Shown one piece after another: positions 41,586 through 50,963 of a stretch of DNA of 64,000 nt. Under the pieces are notes generated by a model, which was not told the origin of the DNA, did no database searches, and was given only the letters and a program-made list of their open reading frames with translations. Position 1 is the first letter of the stretch. Each line of letters starts with the position of its first letter. The stretch is taken from the NCBI RefSeq assembly GCF_016861975.1, contig NZ_BOMB01000043.1:25086-89085 (forward strand). Reading direction: 5' to 3'. The DNA is from Actinocatenispora rupis (lineage in GTDB: Bacteria > Actinomycetota > Actinomycetes > Mycobacteriales > Micromonosporaceae). The position numbers were made by a program, and so were the translations under genes.

Positions 41586-42893
41586 GTGACAACGATCAAC
41601 GACGGCGCCGGCGGACCACGCGGCGTCGGACGCCGCGCACTGCTCGCCTCGGTACTGGCCGCGGGAGCCGTCGGGCTCGCCGGCTGCGCCCGCGGCACGC
41701 AGACCCGCCCGGCGCCCGGCGACGTGGTGTCGCTGTTCAACGACAACAGCACCTGGGCACCCGGGTACCAGGCGGCCGGCGCGCAGCTCAAGCGCACCGC
41801 CGGGTACACGCTCGCGGCCCGCGCGGTGCCGAACGTCAGCAACTACCAGCAGATCGTGCGGATGTCGGCGCAGACCGACGCGACCGCGGACCTGATCAAG
41901 TGGTGGAACGGGTACCGGCTCATCGACATCGCGCGGGCCGGCATCCTCGCCGACGTCACGGACGCCTGGGACCACGCCGCCGAGCAGGGCTGGTGCGACG
42001 ACGACGAGCTGCGGTCCACCTTCAGCTACGAGGGCCGGCAGTACGGGTTGCCGTTGTACAAGTCGTACTACGCGGTGTTCTACAGCAAGCCGACGTTCCG
42101 CAAGCTGGGTGTCGAGGTACCGACGACGTGGGACGAGTTCCTGCACGTCGTGGCGGCGGCACGGGCCAAGGGCATCACGCCGCTCGGTTCCGGGGGCGCG
42201 ACCACGTGGGAGTCGCTGATCTGGTTCCAGCAGCTCGTCAACGGCCTGGACCACGGCTTCTACCAGGACCTCACGGCCGGCAAGGCGTCGTACACCGACA
42301 AGGTCTGCCGCGAGGCGATGGGCCTGTGGGTCGACCTGTACAAGCGGAAAGCCTTCAGCAGCCCGGACTTCGTGACCAGTACGGTGCCGGCGCAGTTCAC
42401 GAAGGGCACCGTCGCGATGCACCTGTACGGCACGTGGAACACGGGTGCCTTCCTCGCCGCCGGTGTCAAGGACGGCGACCTCGGCGCGTTCCTGCTGCCG
42501 CCGCCGCCCGGCGGCAACCGGTCGGTGGTGGTCGAGAGCGGCGTGCTGTCGGTGTCGGCCAACGCGCACAAGCTCGACGCGGCGAAATCCGTTGCCACGA
42601 ACTGGTTGCAGCCCGCCGTCCAGCGCGCGTGGACCGGCTTCCTCAAGGACGCGTCGGCCGATCCGTCCGTCGTACCGGACGTCGGTGCGGTGCGCGAGGT
42701 CGCGGCGACGGTCGCGGCCACCAAGCCCAGCCAGGCCGTCCGGTACTGGGAGGCGTCGCCGCCGGTCCTGATCGAGGGCAACGTGCAGGACCTGAGCGCC
42801 TTCATGATCAACCCGACCATGACCTCCGCGGTACGGACCCTGGACACCATGCAGCGCCGCGCCGACAAGGAATGGAAGGTGTGGAGGTCGTGA
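41586..42893 (+). CDS. ABC sugar transporter substrate-binding lipoprotein
   Basis: The 435-aa protein has twin Arg (GRRALLA), a hydrophobic segment and lipobox GLAGC near 35, so it is exported, probably by Tat, and lipid-anchored. The mature part matches family 1 extracellular solute-binding proteins (VSLFNDNSTWAPGY, WDEFLHVVAAA, GTWNTGAFLAAG). GTG 41586 has GGAGG five bases upstream. It should deliver oligosaccharides to the two permeases encoded next. Confidence 0.92.
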   Translation: MTTINDGAGGPRGVGRRALLASVLAAGAVGLAGCARGTQTRPAPGDVVSLFNDNSTWAPGYQAAGAQLKRTAGYTLAARAVPNVSNYQQIVRMSAQTDATADLIKWWNGYRLIDIARAGILADVTDAWDHAAEQGWCDDDELRSTFSYEGRQYGLPLYKSYYAVFYSKPTFRKLGVEVPTTWDEFLHVVAAARAKGITPLGSGGATTWESLIWFQQLVNGLDHGFYQDLTAGKASYTDKVCREAMGLWVDLYKRKAFSSPDFVTSTVPAQFTKGTVAMHLYGTWNTGAFLAAGVKDGDLGAFLLPPPPGGNRSVVVESGVLSVSANAHKLDAAKSVATNWLQPAVQRAWTGFLKDASADPSVVPDVGAVREVAATVAATKPSQAVRYWEASPPVLIEGNVQDLSAFMINPTMTSAVRTLDTMQRRADKEWKVWRS

Positions 42894-43816
42894 CGACCGT
42901 GCAGAAGGCCGCCCCGCCCGCCACACGCGGCGGGGCACCGACCGAGGGCCGCCGTCGCGGGAGCGCGTCGCGGGCGCTGTGGATCGGCGCGTTCCTGGCG
43001 CCGGCCATCCTGCTGGTGATCGTGCTGCTGGCGGTGCCGTTCCTGACCACCGCGTACCGGAGCTTCTTCGACGACAACGGGTTGTCGCAGAAGTGGGTGG
43101 GGCTGGCGAACTACGCCGCGCTCGTCAGCGACCCGGACTTCGGCCGGTCGCTGCTGAACACGGTGATGTGGGTGGCGGGCACCCTCCTGCTGCCCGTACT
43201 GCTGGGCCTGGTCCTCGCCGTACTCACGAACTCGGTGCGTTGGGGCTCGGTGGCCCGTACCGCCGTGGTCATCCCGTACGCGCTGTCGGGGTCGGCGACG
43301 GCACTGCTGTGGCAGTTCCTGCTGCAGTCGGACGGCGCGATCAACCAGACGCTGACCGCGGTCGGGCTCGGTTCCTGGCAACAGGAGTGGCTGCTGCACT
43401 GGCCGCTCAACACGATCGTGATGATCATCGCGACGACGTGGCAGGCGACCGGCGCGTCGATGATCCTGTTCCTGATCGGCCTGCAGACGATCCCGAACGA
43501 GATCGTCGAGGCCGCGAAGCTGGACGGCGCGAGCGGGCTGCGGATGTTCTGGAGCGTCGTGATCCCGCAGCTGCGGCCGATGACGGTGGTGGTCGTCGGG
43601 ATGGCGATCGTCAACAGCCTCAAGACGTTCGACATCGTGTGGCTGCTGACGCAGGGCGGTCCCGGCACCGCGTCGGAGACGCTCGCGCTGACCATGTACC
43701 GGGAGACCTTCACCCTCAACCGGTACGGCTACGGCGCCGCGGTGTCGGTCGTACTCACCATCGTCGTCGTCGCCGCCTCGTGGCTGTACCTGCGCCGGCA
43801 GGCCCGGTCCCGGTGA
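42890..43816 (+). CDS. ABC sugar transporter permease 1 (MalF-like)
   Basis: The 308-aa protein has six membrane segments and the EAA loop EAAKLDGASGLRMFWSVVIPQL near 205-226 that contacts the ATPase. The GTG overlaps the binding-protein TGA (GTGA), with GGAGG just before. Together with the next gene it forms the channel. Confidence 0.94.
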   Translation: MTTVQKAAPPATRGGAPTEGRRRGSASRALWIGAFLAPAILLVIVLLAVPFLTTAYRSFFDDNGLSQKWVGLANYAALVSDPDFGRSLLNTVMWVAGTLLLPVLLGLVLAVLTNSVRWGSVARTAVVIPYALSGSATALLWQFLLQSDGAINQTLTAVGLGSWQQEWLLHWPLNTIVMIIATTWQATGASMILFLIGLQTIPNEIVEAAKLDGASGLRMFWSVVIPQLRPMTVVVVGMAIVNSLKTFDIVWLLTQGGPGTASETLALTMYRETFTLNRYGYGAAVSVVLTIVVVAASWLYLRRQARSR

Positions 43817-43827
43817 GAGGAGCCCCC

Positions 43828-44640
43828 ATGGCAGGCCGGATCGTCCGCAACGTGCTCGTCGTCTTCTTCTCGCTGGTGTGGCTGGTCCCGACGTGGCTGG
43901 TGGTGGTCAACGCGTTCACGCCGACCAGCCAGTACACGGGGTCGCCGCGCTGGTGGTTCGCCTCGGCGGACATCTTCAGCAACATCAAGGCCGCGTTCAC
44001 CACCGCCGCGGTGGGCCGCGGCCTGCTCAACAGCTTCCTGTACGCCACCGTCGGCGCCGCGGTCGCGGTACTGATCGCCGCGCTCGCCTCGTTCGCCGTC
44101 ACGGTCATGCCGGTACGCCGGCCCGGCATCTGGTTCTGGGTCATCTTCATCGGCACCGTACTGCCGTTGCAGACGTTCCTGTCGCCGCTGTTCACCGGCT
44201 TCGCCCGCACCGGCCTGTACGACACGCAGTACGGGATGATGCTCGTGTACGTGGCGCTGGCGATCCCGTTCGCGTTCTTCGTGAACCGGAACTTCATGCT
44301 CACCGTGCCGCGCGAGATCGCCGAGGCCGCGCAGCTGGACGGCGCGAACTGGCTGCGGATGTTCTTCCGGGTGCACCTGCCGCTGGCGAAGAGCGCGCTG
44401 CTGGCGGCGTTCATCTTCCAGTTCACCTGGATCTGGAACGACCTGCTGTTCGGGATCACGCTGTCGCTGAGCCCGAACATCCGCCCGGTGATGGCCACCC
44501 TGGCCGACCTCAACGGCAGCTACTCGACCGTCGGCCCGCCCGTCGTACTGGCCGGTGCGCTCGTGGCGTCGCTGCCCACGGTCATCCTGTTCTTCGTCTT
44601 CCAGCGCTTCTTCGTCAGCAGCCTGCGCCTGACGTCCTGA
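43828..44640 (+). CDS. ABC sugar transporter permease 2 (MalG-like)
   Basis: The 270-aa protein has six membrane segments and EAA loop [22 protein letters not shown] near 169-190. GAGAGGAG precedes ATG 43828, 11 bp after permease 1. No ATPase gene is in the operon; actinomycetes often share one MsiK-type ATPase among several such importers. Confidence 0.94.
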   Translation: MAGRIVRNVLVVFFSLVWLVPTWLVVVNAFTPTSQYTGSPRWWFASADIFSNIKAAFTTAAVGRGLLNSFLYATVGAAVAVLIAALASFAVTVMPVRRPGIWFWVIFIGTVLPLQTFLSPLFTGFARTGLYDTQYGMMLVYVALAIPFAFFVNRNFMLTVPREIAEAAQLDGANWLRMFFRVHLPLAKSALLAAFIFQFTWIWNDLLFGITLSLSPNIRPVMATLADLNGSYSTVGPPVVLAGALVASLPTVILFFVFQRFFVSSLRLTS

Positions 44641-44689
44641 ACTTCGCACGACCGCCTGAACGACAACCTGTGCAAGGAGAGCGACACCC

Positions 44690-47600
44690 ATGACCACCCG
44701 CGCGTTGGTGAAGGACCATCCCTGGTCGACCGAGAAGGCCCGCGCCGGCACGATCGGCCTCGCGGTGGCCGCCACCGCCCGGCTCGGCGACGCCGAGCTG
44801 CGCGCCATGCCCGAGCACCTGGTACGCACGACCGACGCCGGCAAGCTGCGGGCCGTCCGGGTCCTGGTCGACGGCGCCGACGCGGCCGGGCTGACCTTCG
44901 ACGCCGACATCGCCGGCCTCGGTACGGTCCCGGTCGAGGTGCTGCCGGCCGCCGGTGGCGCGCGCCTGCTCGTACCGGCCACCGACGACACGCGCGACGC
45001 GCGCATCACCGTACGGCGCGGCGAGGACGCGGCGACGCTGGCGTTCGCGCTGGAACCGGCCCGGGAGTGGACGATCCACCTGGTGCACCACTCGCACCTG
45101 GACATCGGGTACACCGACCCGCAGGGCACCGTACTCAACCAGCACGTGGCGTTCCTGGACTCGTGCCTGGACCTGACCCGTACCACGGACGACTGGCCGG
45201 ACGACGCGAAGTTCCGCTGGGCGGTCGAGTCGCTGTGGTCGTTCGAGCAGTGGGCCGCCGCGCGGCCGCCGGAGCGGGTCGCCGAGTTCGTCGAGCGGGT
45301 GAAGGCCGGCCAGATCGAACTGACCGCGATGCCGTTCAACCTGCACAGCGACACGTGCTCCACGGACGAGCTGCACGAGCTGCTGCGGCTGGCCCGCTCG
45401 GTCAAGGACACGTACGGCGTGGACATCCGCTCGGCGATGCAGACCGACGTGCCGGGCAGCGTCGCCGGGATGCCGGAAGCGTTGGCCCAGAACGGAGTCC
45501 GGTACCTGTCGGTCGCGCACAACTGGGCCGGTCGGTCGGTGCCGAACACCAACGGCGGGTCGAAGCTGCCGCGGCTGTTCCGCTGGCGTTCGCCGTCGGG
45601 CGGCGAGGTGCTGGTGTGGATGACCGACAGCCCGCACGGCCTGGCGTACATGGAGGGTCCGGTCCTCGGGTTCGACACCTCGTACGAGATGGTCGACGAC
45701 CTGCTGCCGGCGTACCTGACGTCGCTCGCGACGCGGCCGTACCCGTTCCCGCCGGGGATGTTCGGCTGGCACGGGCCGCAGGTCGAGGACCGCGAGCCGT
45801 ACCCGTGGGACGTGCTGCACCTGCGGGTGCAGGGCCACTTCGGCGACAACGCGCCGCCGCGGCTGATCCTGGCGGAGAACGTACGCCGCTGGAACGAGAC
45901 GTGGGACTCCCCCACGTTGCGGCTGTCCACCAACACCGACTTCTTCACCGACGCCGAGAACCGGCTCGGCGACCGGATCCCGACGTTCGAGGGCGACTGG
46001 GGCGACTGGTGGGTCGAGGGTGTCGGCTCCGGCGCCCGCCCGCAGGCGATGGTGCGGCGCGCCCAGGCGGCGATCACCGACGCGCACACCCTGTACGGCA
46101 TGGCCGGCGTACTGTCCGGCACGGCCGGTGCGGCACCGCTCGCCGAGGCCGCGCAGCGCTCCGCGAGCGGTGTGTACGGCTCGGTGTCGCTGTTCAACGA
46201 GCACACCTGGGGCGCCGGCAACCCGTGGACGTACTCGGACGAGGGCTTCAACTCGGGCGAGCAGCAGTGGCACTGGAAGTACGGGCACGCGATCCACGCG
46301 GCCGACGACGCCGAGACGTTCCTGGACCACGCGGGCGCGGCGCTCGGCGCGGCACTGCCCGTCGCCGGCGACCTGACGTACTGGGCGGTCAACACGACGG
46401 CGGCGCCGCGCGCCAGCGAGGTACGGCTGTTCATCCGGGAGAGCCGTGTTCCGCTGGACCGGCCGCTGCTGGTGACCGACGGGCGTACCGGCGCGAAACT
46501 GTCCACAGTGGAGGAGGCGCAGACCAACCCGGTGCACCGCGACGCCGGCCGCTTCCTGCGCGTGCACGTACCGGACGTGCCGCCGTTCGGCCTGGTACGC
46601 CTCGACGTCGGTACGACCGACGGGCTGACCGGTGACGCCGCCGCGGCCGCGACCGAACTGTCCATCACCGGCGACGCCGGCCCGGCGTACGAGCGGGCCG
46701 ACTCGGTGGTGCGCGAGGCGGACCTGCTGCTGGAGAACGACCACCTCCGCGTACGGATCGACCTGCGCCGGGCGTGCGTCGGCAGCATCGTGGAGAAGGC
46801 CACCGGCCGGGAACTCGTCGACCAGGACGCCGTCGTCGGCTTCAACGGCTACGTCTACGACACGTACACCACGGCCGGCGGCTACAACCACCAGTCGAAC
46901 AAGACCGCGGTCTCGGAAGAGCTGGAACTGCTCGGCGGCCGCAGCCTCGCCCGCCCCGCCGTCCTGCTCGACCGGGTCGACGACGAGCTGGAGCAGCGCG
47001 TCACGTTCGAGTGGTCCGCCGACGGCGTACGCACGGCGCGCACCACGGTCCGGCTCGGCCGGTACGACGCGCACGTGAGCTTCGACAACCATCTCGACAA
47101 GCCGGCCACGATGACGAAGGAGAGCGCGTACCTGGCGTTCCCGTTCGCCATGGACGACCCGACGGTGCACTACGAGATCACCGGGGCGCTCACCGGTGAC
47201 GGACTGGCGCACGTACCCGGCGCGCCGCAGCACATGCGGGCCGTACGGTCGTTCGTGTCGCTGGCCGACGCGTCCGGCCCGGTCGCGTGGGTGACCCGGG
47301 ACGCGCCGCTCGTCGAGCCGGAGACGATCCCGCTGCCGTACGCGCCGTTCCCGGACAGCACCGCGCCGCGGCAGCCCGGCACGCTCTACTCGTGGGTGCA
47401 CAACAACATCTGGGACACCAACTTCCCGTCCCAGCAGGCGTTCGAGACCACCTTCCGGTACGCCGTCGGCGTCCGCCGGGCCGGCGAGGACATCGACGCC
47501 GACGCGCTCGCGCTGCGCACCGCGTACGAGATCGACCACCCGCTGGTGGGCGTCTCCGCGCACGGCACGTCCGACCCGGGCACCGCGCAGCTGTCGCTGC

Positions 47601-47869
47601 TGTCCGTGGACGACCCGCGCGTCGCCGTCCTCGGCGCCACCCTCGTCGGTTCCGACACCGGAACCGACCTCCTCGTACGGCTCCAGTCGCTCGCCACCGA
47701 ACCCGTCGACGCGACGCTCCGGTGCGGCTTCCCGGTCGCCGGCGCCGTACGCGCCACGTACCTCGGGGACGAGACCGGCGAGGTCACCGTCGACGGCGAC
47801 GAGGTCACGGTGGCACTGCCCCGGCTCGGCGTCACCGCCGTACGCCTGCGGACCAGCGGGCGCGGCTGA
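44690..47869 (+). CDS. Glycoside hydrolase family 38 alpha-mannosidase
   Basis: The 1059-aa protein lacks a signal peptide. The catalytic barrel starts near 125 with [19 protein letters not shown], whose His and Asp bind the metal, and has the nucleophile Asp in AMQTDVPGS near 253. A middle domain and a large beta-rich C-terminal domain follow, as in GH38. It would hydrolyse alpha-mannosides in the cytoplasm after uptake by the adjacent ABC importer. AAGGAGA lies before ATG 44690. It is the last gene of the operon. Confidence 0.93.
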   Translation: MTTRALVKDHPWSTEKARAGTIGLAVAATARLGDAELRAMPEHLVRTTDAGKLRAVRVLVDGADAAGLTFDADIAGLGTVPVEVLPAAGGARLLVPATDDTRDARITVRRGEDAATLAFALEPAREWTIHLVHHSHLDIGYTDPQGTVLNQHVAFLDSCLDLTRTTDDWPDDAKFRWAVESLWSFEQWAAARPPERVAEFVERVKAGQIELTAMPFNLHSDTCSTDELHELLRLARSVKDTYGVDIRSAMQTDVPGSVAGMPEALAQNGVRYLSVAHNWAGRSVPNTNGGSKLPRLFRWRSPSGGEVLVWMTDSPHGLAYMEGPVLGFDTSYEMVDDLLPAYLTSLATRPYPFPPGMFGWHGPQVEDREPYPWDVLHLRVQGHFGDNAPPRLILAENVRRWNETWDSPTLRLSTNTDFFTDAENRLGDRIPTFEGDWGDWWVEGVGSGARPQAMVRRAQAAITDAHTLYGMAGVLSGTAGAAPLAEAAQRSASGVYGSVSLFNEHTWGAGNPWTYSDEGFNSGEQQWHWKYGHAIHAADDAETFLDHAGAALGAALPVAGDLTYWAVNTTAAPRASEVRLFIRESRVPLDRPLLVTDGRTGAKLSTVEEAQTNPVHRDAGRFLRVHVPDVPPFGLVRLDVGTTDGLTGDAAAAATELSITGDAGPAYERADSVVREADLLLENDHLRVRIDLRRACVGSIVEKATGRELVDQDAVVGFNGYVYDTYTTAGGYNHQSNKTAVSEELELLGGRSLARPAVLLDRVDDELEQRVTFEWSADGVRTARTTVRLGRYDAHVSFDNHLDKPATMTKESAYLAFPFAMDDPTVHYEITGALTGDGLAHVPGAPQHMRAVRSFVSLADASGPVAWVTRDAPLVEPETIPLPYAPFPDSTAPRQPGTLYSWVHNNIWDTNFPSQQAFETTFRYAVGVRRAGEDIDADALALRTAYEIDHPLVGVSAHGTSDPGTAQLSLLSVDDPRVAVLGATLVGSDTGTDLLVRLQSLATEPVDATLRCGFPVAGAVRATYLGDETGEVTVDGDEVTVALPRLGVTAVRLRTSGRG

Positions 47870-47874
47870 CCCGC

Positions 47875-47916
47875 GCGGTGGCCGGCGCGCTCGTGGTGGG
47901 ACGCGCCGGCCACCGC
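47875..47916. terminator. Very strong hairpin after the mannosidase gene
   Basis: Arms 47875-47889 and 47902-47916 (GCGGTGGCCGGCGCG and complement) pair over 15 bp with a 12-nt loop, 5 bp after the stop. Confidence 0.85.
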
Positions 47917-47989
47917 CGTATCCGGTGGCACGGTGCCGCCGGACACGGTCGCGGCCGACGCCAACCGGACGGGTACCGCCGAGCCCACC

Positions 47990-48087
47990 GACACCGCTGC
48001 CGTCCGTGACACGCGGCACGGCAACCGCCGCGCCCGGAGACACCGCTGCCGTCTGTGGCACGCGGCACGGAAGCCACAGCGCACCCG
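47990..48087. repeat. Two 49-bp direct repeats
   Basis: GACACCGCTGCCGTC starts both units, at 47990 and 48039, and CACGCGGCACGG recurs within each at the same offset. They occupy the spacer before the small lipoprotein gene; a shorter copy of GACACGCGGC occurs near 48151. No gene is seen between 47870 and 48181. Confidence 0.6.
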
Positions 48088-48181
48088 AGCGGGCGGGAGC
48101 CACGGCGGCCCGGCGACGTCCCCGGGCCGCCGAGACACGCGGCGCAGGGAACCGGGGCGCGGGCGGCGGCGTCTGAACCAC

Positions 48182-48649
48182 ATGAGACCTCGGTACCGCG
48201 TGGCACTGACCGTCGCGCTGGCCACGCCGCTGCTCGCGGCCTGCGGCGCGCCGGCCACCGTCCGGCAGAACGCCCCGACCCGGCCGCCCGCCGCCACCCG
48301 CCCGACACCGGTCACCCTGGTACGTACCGGCGGGGACGTACGGTTGCGCGACCGGGTCGTCGTGTCCGGTGACGGTCGCTGGACCAGCACCGACCGGGCC
48401 GGCGCGCGACGTACCGGGAGGTTGTCGGACGCGCGGCTGCGGCAACTCCGGTCGCTGGCGTCCGGCCGCGCGACGCTGGCCGCGGAGGCCCGCCGCCCGT
48501 CCACACCGGCGAACTGTCTCGACGCGCCCGACTACGCCGTGACCGTCGGCTCGACCACGGTGCGGTTCACGGGCTGCCCGGACGATCCCGCCCGGCCATC
48601 CACCGCCGCGGCGATCGCCGACCTGATCGACCGCGCGGTACTCCGCTGA
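48182..48649 (+). CDS. Small lipoprotein of unknown function
   Basis: The 155-aa protein has a lipobox LLAAC at about residue 21 and a Pro/Thr-rich linker. The compact domain has two further Cys that could pair (NCLDAPDYAV and FTGCPDD), and resembles small actinobacterial lipoproteins of unassigned role. No partner gene is obvious. Confidence 0.75.
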   Translation: MRPRYRVALTVALATPLLAACGAPATVRQNAPTRPPAATRPTPVTLVRTGGDVRLRDRVVVSGDGRWTSTDRAGARRTGRLSDARLRQLRSLASGRATLAAEARRPSTPANCLDAPDYAVTVGSTTVRFTGCPDDPARPSTAAAIADLIDRAVLR

Positions 48650-49136
48650 CGTTCCTCCCGCCGGACCGTTGCGGGAAAGTTCGCGTCGTCGACCGACATG
48701 GGTACCGATGCCGTCGTTCGCTCCCAGGGTTCTACCGGGAACCGATGGTACGGTGGTGCCACCCGCGGCGGAGGCGCATCTGACCGCGCGGGGGCGACTG
48801 CGAAATGGAGGAGTGCCACCGGACAGGGCCGCCCACAACAGAAAGCGGCTCCTTGGTTGTCGCCACGGCTACGGTGTCGTGACCGCCAGCCAGTAGGGAA
48901 TCCGATGTGCGATGTTTCGCCGCCGGGCTGACCGTGTTGGCATCGGGTGCGTGACATCGGTACTCGCCGATGTCCACATGTGATGAGCCGGACCAGACTT
49001 CGACACCACCAGGACCGCCCTGGTGGCGGGCGACCCACTCCCGTTCGCGTGCTTGGGGTTCTTCCCACCTGCGCCCGATCCGGTAGCGCCGCGTCATGTC
49101 GCGTGTCCGCAAGAAGAGCTCTGCCGAGGAGGAACC
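48650..49136. other. Long leader/control region before the desaturase gene
   Basis: These 487 bp are less G/C-biased than the neighbours and contain no frame with coding bias. They hold a 22-bp palindrome at 48953-48974, a small inverted repeat GGTTC-TACCGG-GAACC at 48734-48749 and a possible -10 TAGGGA near 48892. Confidence 0.5.
48953..48974. promoter_or_regulatory. 22-bp palindrome upstream of the desaturase gene
   Basis: GACATCGG (48953-48960) and CCGATGTC (48967-48974) are perfect inverted 8-bp arms around TACTCG. The site lies 160 bp before the proposed start and is a plausible repressor site for membrane-lipid control, or an RNA hairpin in the leader. Confidence 0.5.
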
Positions 49137-50228
49137 ATCGCTTCGCACACGGCTACTGCAGTCACGGAACAGCAACCGGCGTCGAGGCCGCGTACGACGG
49201 AGTTCACCGGCTCGTACAAGGCGATCGCGCAGGTGGTGCGGGAGGGCGGACTGCTCCGCCGCACGGTGTGGTTCTACGGTGCGCTGTTCGGGCTGCTGAC
49301 CGCCGCGCTGGGTGGCGCGGTGACGGGATTCATCCTGCTGCGCGGTTCGTGGTTCGAACTGTTGATCGCGGCGGCTCTCGGCCTGATCTTCACCCAGTTC
49401 GCATTCCTGGCGCACGAGGCGTCGCATCGGCAGGTGTTCGCCTCCGGCAAGCGGAACGACCGGGCGGGGCGCCTCATCGGCACCATCATCATCGGGATGA
49501 GCTACGGCTGGTGGATGAACAAGCACAGCCGGCACCACGCCAACCCGAACCGGGTCGGCAAGGATCCCGACATCGAGCTGGACGTGCTTTCCTTCCAGCC
49601 GGAACACGCCGCCACCCGTCGCGGCCTGGCGGGCGCGTTCACCCGCCGACAGGGCTACATGTTCTTTCCCATCCTCGTACTTGAGGGCCTGAACCTGCAC
49701 GTCCAGTCGGTCCGGTTCCTGCTCGGCCGTGGTCCCGTCCCCGGCCGGTGGCGTGAACTCGCGGGCATCGCCGCGCATTTCGCCGTGGTGTTCGGCGCCG
49801 TGTTCGCGGTACTGCCGGTCGGAATGGCGTTCGCGTTCCTCGGCGTACAGCTCGCCGTGTTCGGCGTGTACATGGGTGCGTCGTTCGCCCCGAACCACAA
49901 GGGAATGCCCATCGTCCGCGCGGACGAGAAGCTGGACTTCTTCACCAAGCAGGTCCGTACCTCGCGGAACATTCGCGGGCGGTTCTGGGCGAGTGCGCTG
50001 ATGGGCGGGCTCAACTACCAGATCGAGCACCACCTCTTCCCGAGCATGCCCCGGCCGCATCTGGCCCGCGCCCGCGAGATCGTCCGCGCGTACTGCCAGG
50101 GTCGCGACATTCCGTACACCGAGACCGGGCTGATCGAGTCCTGGGGCATCGTCATCCGGTACCTGAACACGGTGGGGCTGGCGGCCCGTGACCCGTTCGA
50201 GTGCCCGATGCTCGCGATGCGCCGCTGA
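49137..50228 (+). CDS. Membrane fatty acid desaturase, apparent AUC start codon
   Basis: The enzyme is about 363 aa. Three His boxes are present: HEASH (93-97), HSRHH (130-134) and QIEHH near 296, the set of front-end/linoleoyl-type desaturases. Hydrophobic pairs at about 45-70, 75-92 and 200-245 fit a di-iron membrane enzyme that inserts double bonds into acyl chains. A strong GAGGAGGA (49126-49133) sits right before ATC 49137, where coding bias also begins; there is no ATG, GTG or TTG at that point. The alternative is GTG 49023, which would add 38 residues of uncoding-like composition without a good ribosome site. Confidence 0.88.
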   Translation: MASHTATAVTEQQPASRPRTTEFTGSYKAIAQVVREGGLLRRTVWFYGALFGLLTAALGGAVTGFILLRGSWFELLIAAALGLIFTQFAFLAHEASHRQVFASGKRNDRAGRLIGTIIIGMSYGWWMNKHSRHHANPNRVGKDPDIELDVLSFQPEHAATRRGLAGAFTRRQGYMFFPILVLEGLNLHVQSVRFLLGRGPVPGRWRELAGIAAHFAVVFGAVFAVLPVGMAFAFLGVQLAVFGVYMGASFAPNHKGMPIVRADEKLDFFTKQVRTSRNIRGRFWASALMGGLNYQIEHHLFPSMPRPHLARAREIVRAYCQGRDIPYTETGLIESWGIVIRYLNTVGLAARDPFECPMLAMRR

Positions 50229-50248
50229 GCCACCGGTACGGCGGCGCC

Positions 50249-50268
50249 GCGCACTCCGTCCCGGGAGT
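50249..50268 (+). terminator. Hairpin after the desaturase gene
   Basis: GCACTCC (50249-50255) and GGAGTGC (50262-50268) enclose a 6-nt loop, 20 bp after the stop. Confidence 0.7.
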
Positions 50269-50350
50269 GCCCGGCGTCTCGCCGCCCGATCGTGTGCACC
50301 GGCGCGCCGACGGTTCCGCCGAATCCGCCTCGGCCAACAGGTCAGATGCC

Positions 50351-50356
50351 TATAGT
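50351..50356 (+). promoter_or_regulatory. Possible -10 box TATAGT
   Basis: TATAGT stands out in a G/C-rich spacer, 114 bp before the 107-aa gene. No good -35 accompanies it. Confidence 0.35.
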
Positions 50357-50469
50357 CAGGACCGAGCGCTCAGCCGACGCAACAGTGTGCACGAGTACCG
50401 CTACCCGACGGCAGCGGTGCGCGTGCCCACCGAGTCGTACCGTGCCTGAGCATGCGGAGGAGACGCGCC

Positions 50470-50793
50470 GTGGACCAGCCGCAGGACCTCCAGATCGAGA
50501 TACTCGACCGGCTCGCGATCGACGACCTCATCGGCAAGGTGCACAACGCCGCCGTACAGCCCGGTGCGGCGGACCAGGTGGCCGAGTGGCGGAGCGCGCA
50601 CGGTACGGAGCACGCAACGCCGAAGGCGCAGTCGTTCGCGGTGGTGGGGGCCACGCTGATGTTCCTGCATCCGTGCCCGGACGGGGTCATCCTGCCGTTC
50701 GCCGCCTATCCGGACGGCACGACGAAGGTGTACACCGACGCCGAGCACGCCGGCGAGAGCTTCTACCGCGAGGCGGGCTCCACCGCGCCGTGA
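50470..50793 (+). CDS. Hypothetical small cytoplasmic protein
   Basis: The 107-aa product starts at GTG 50470 with GGAGG nine bases upstream; an ATG 18 bases earlier has no site. It has an N-terminal helix (LQIEILDRLAIDDLIGKVHNA) and a beta-hairpin-rich second half (FAVVGATLMFLHPCPDGVILPFAAYPDGTTKVYTD). No signal peptide, no known motif. Monocistronic. Confidence 0.65.
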   Translation: MDQPQDLQIEILDRLAIDDLIGKVHNAAVQPGAADQVAEWRSAHGTEHATPKAQSFAVVGATLMFLHPCPDGVILPFAAYPDGTTKVYTDAEHAGESFYREAGSTAP

Positions 50794-50963
50794 CGTACCC
50801 CCGCGCTCCTCGCCGTACGTGACGGATCGGGCGCCGCGCGCTGCCCGCCGGGTACGACGCGCCGGGGACGCCGTGGTGTGCGGCGGACGCGGGCGCACGA
50901 TCCGTACACTGTGCCGGATTCGGCAACGGCGAGCCGGACCCCACCACACCCCCAGGAGTCCAC

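Noticed and set aside
49096..49299. ATG frame MSRVRKK overlapping the desaturase start
   Set aside because: Its later part is in the wrong frame of a clear desaturase and its composition is not protein-like.
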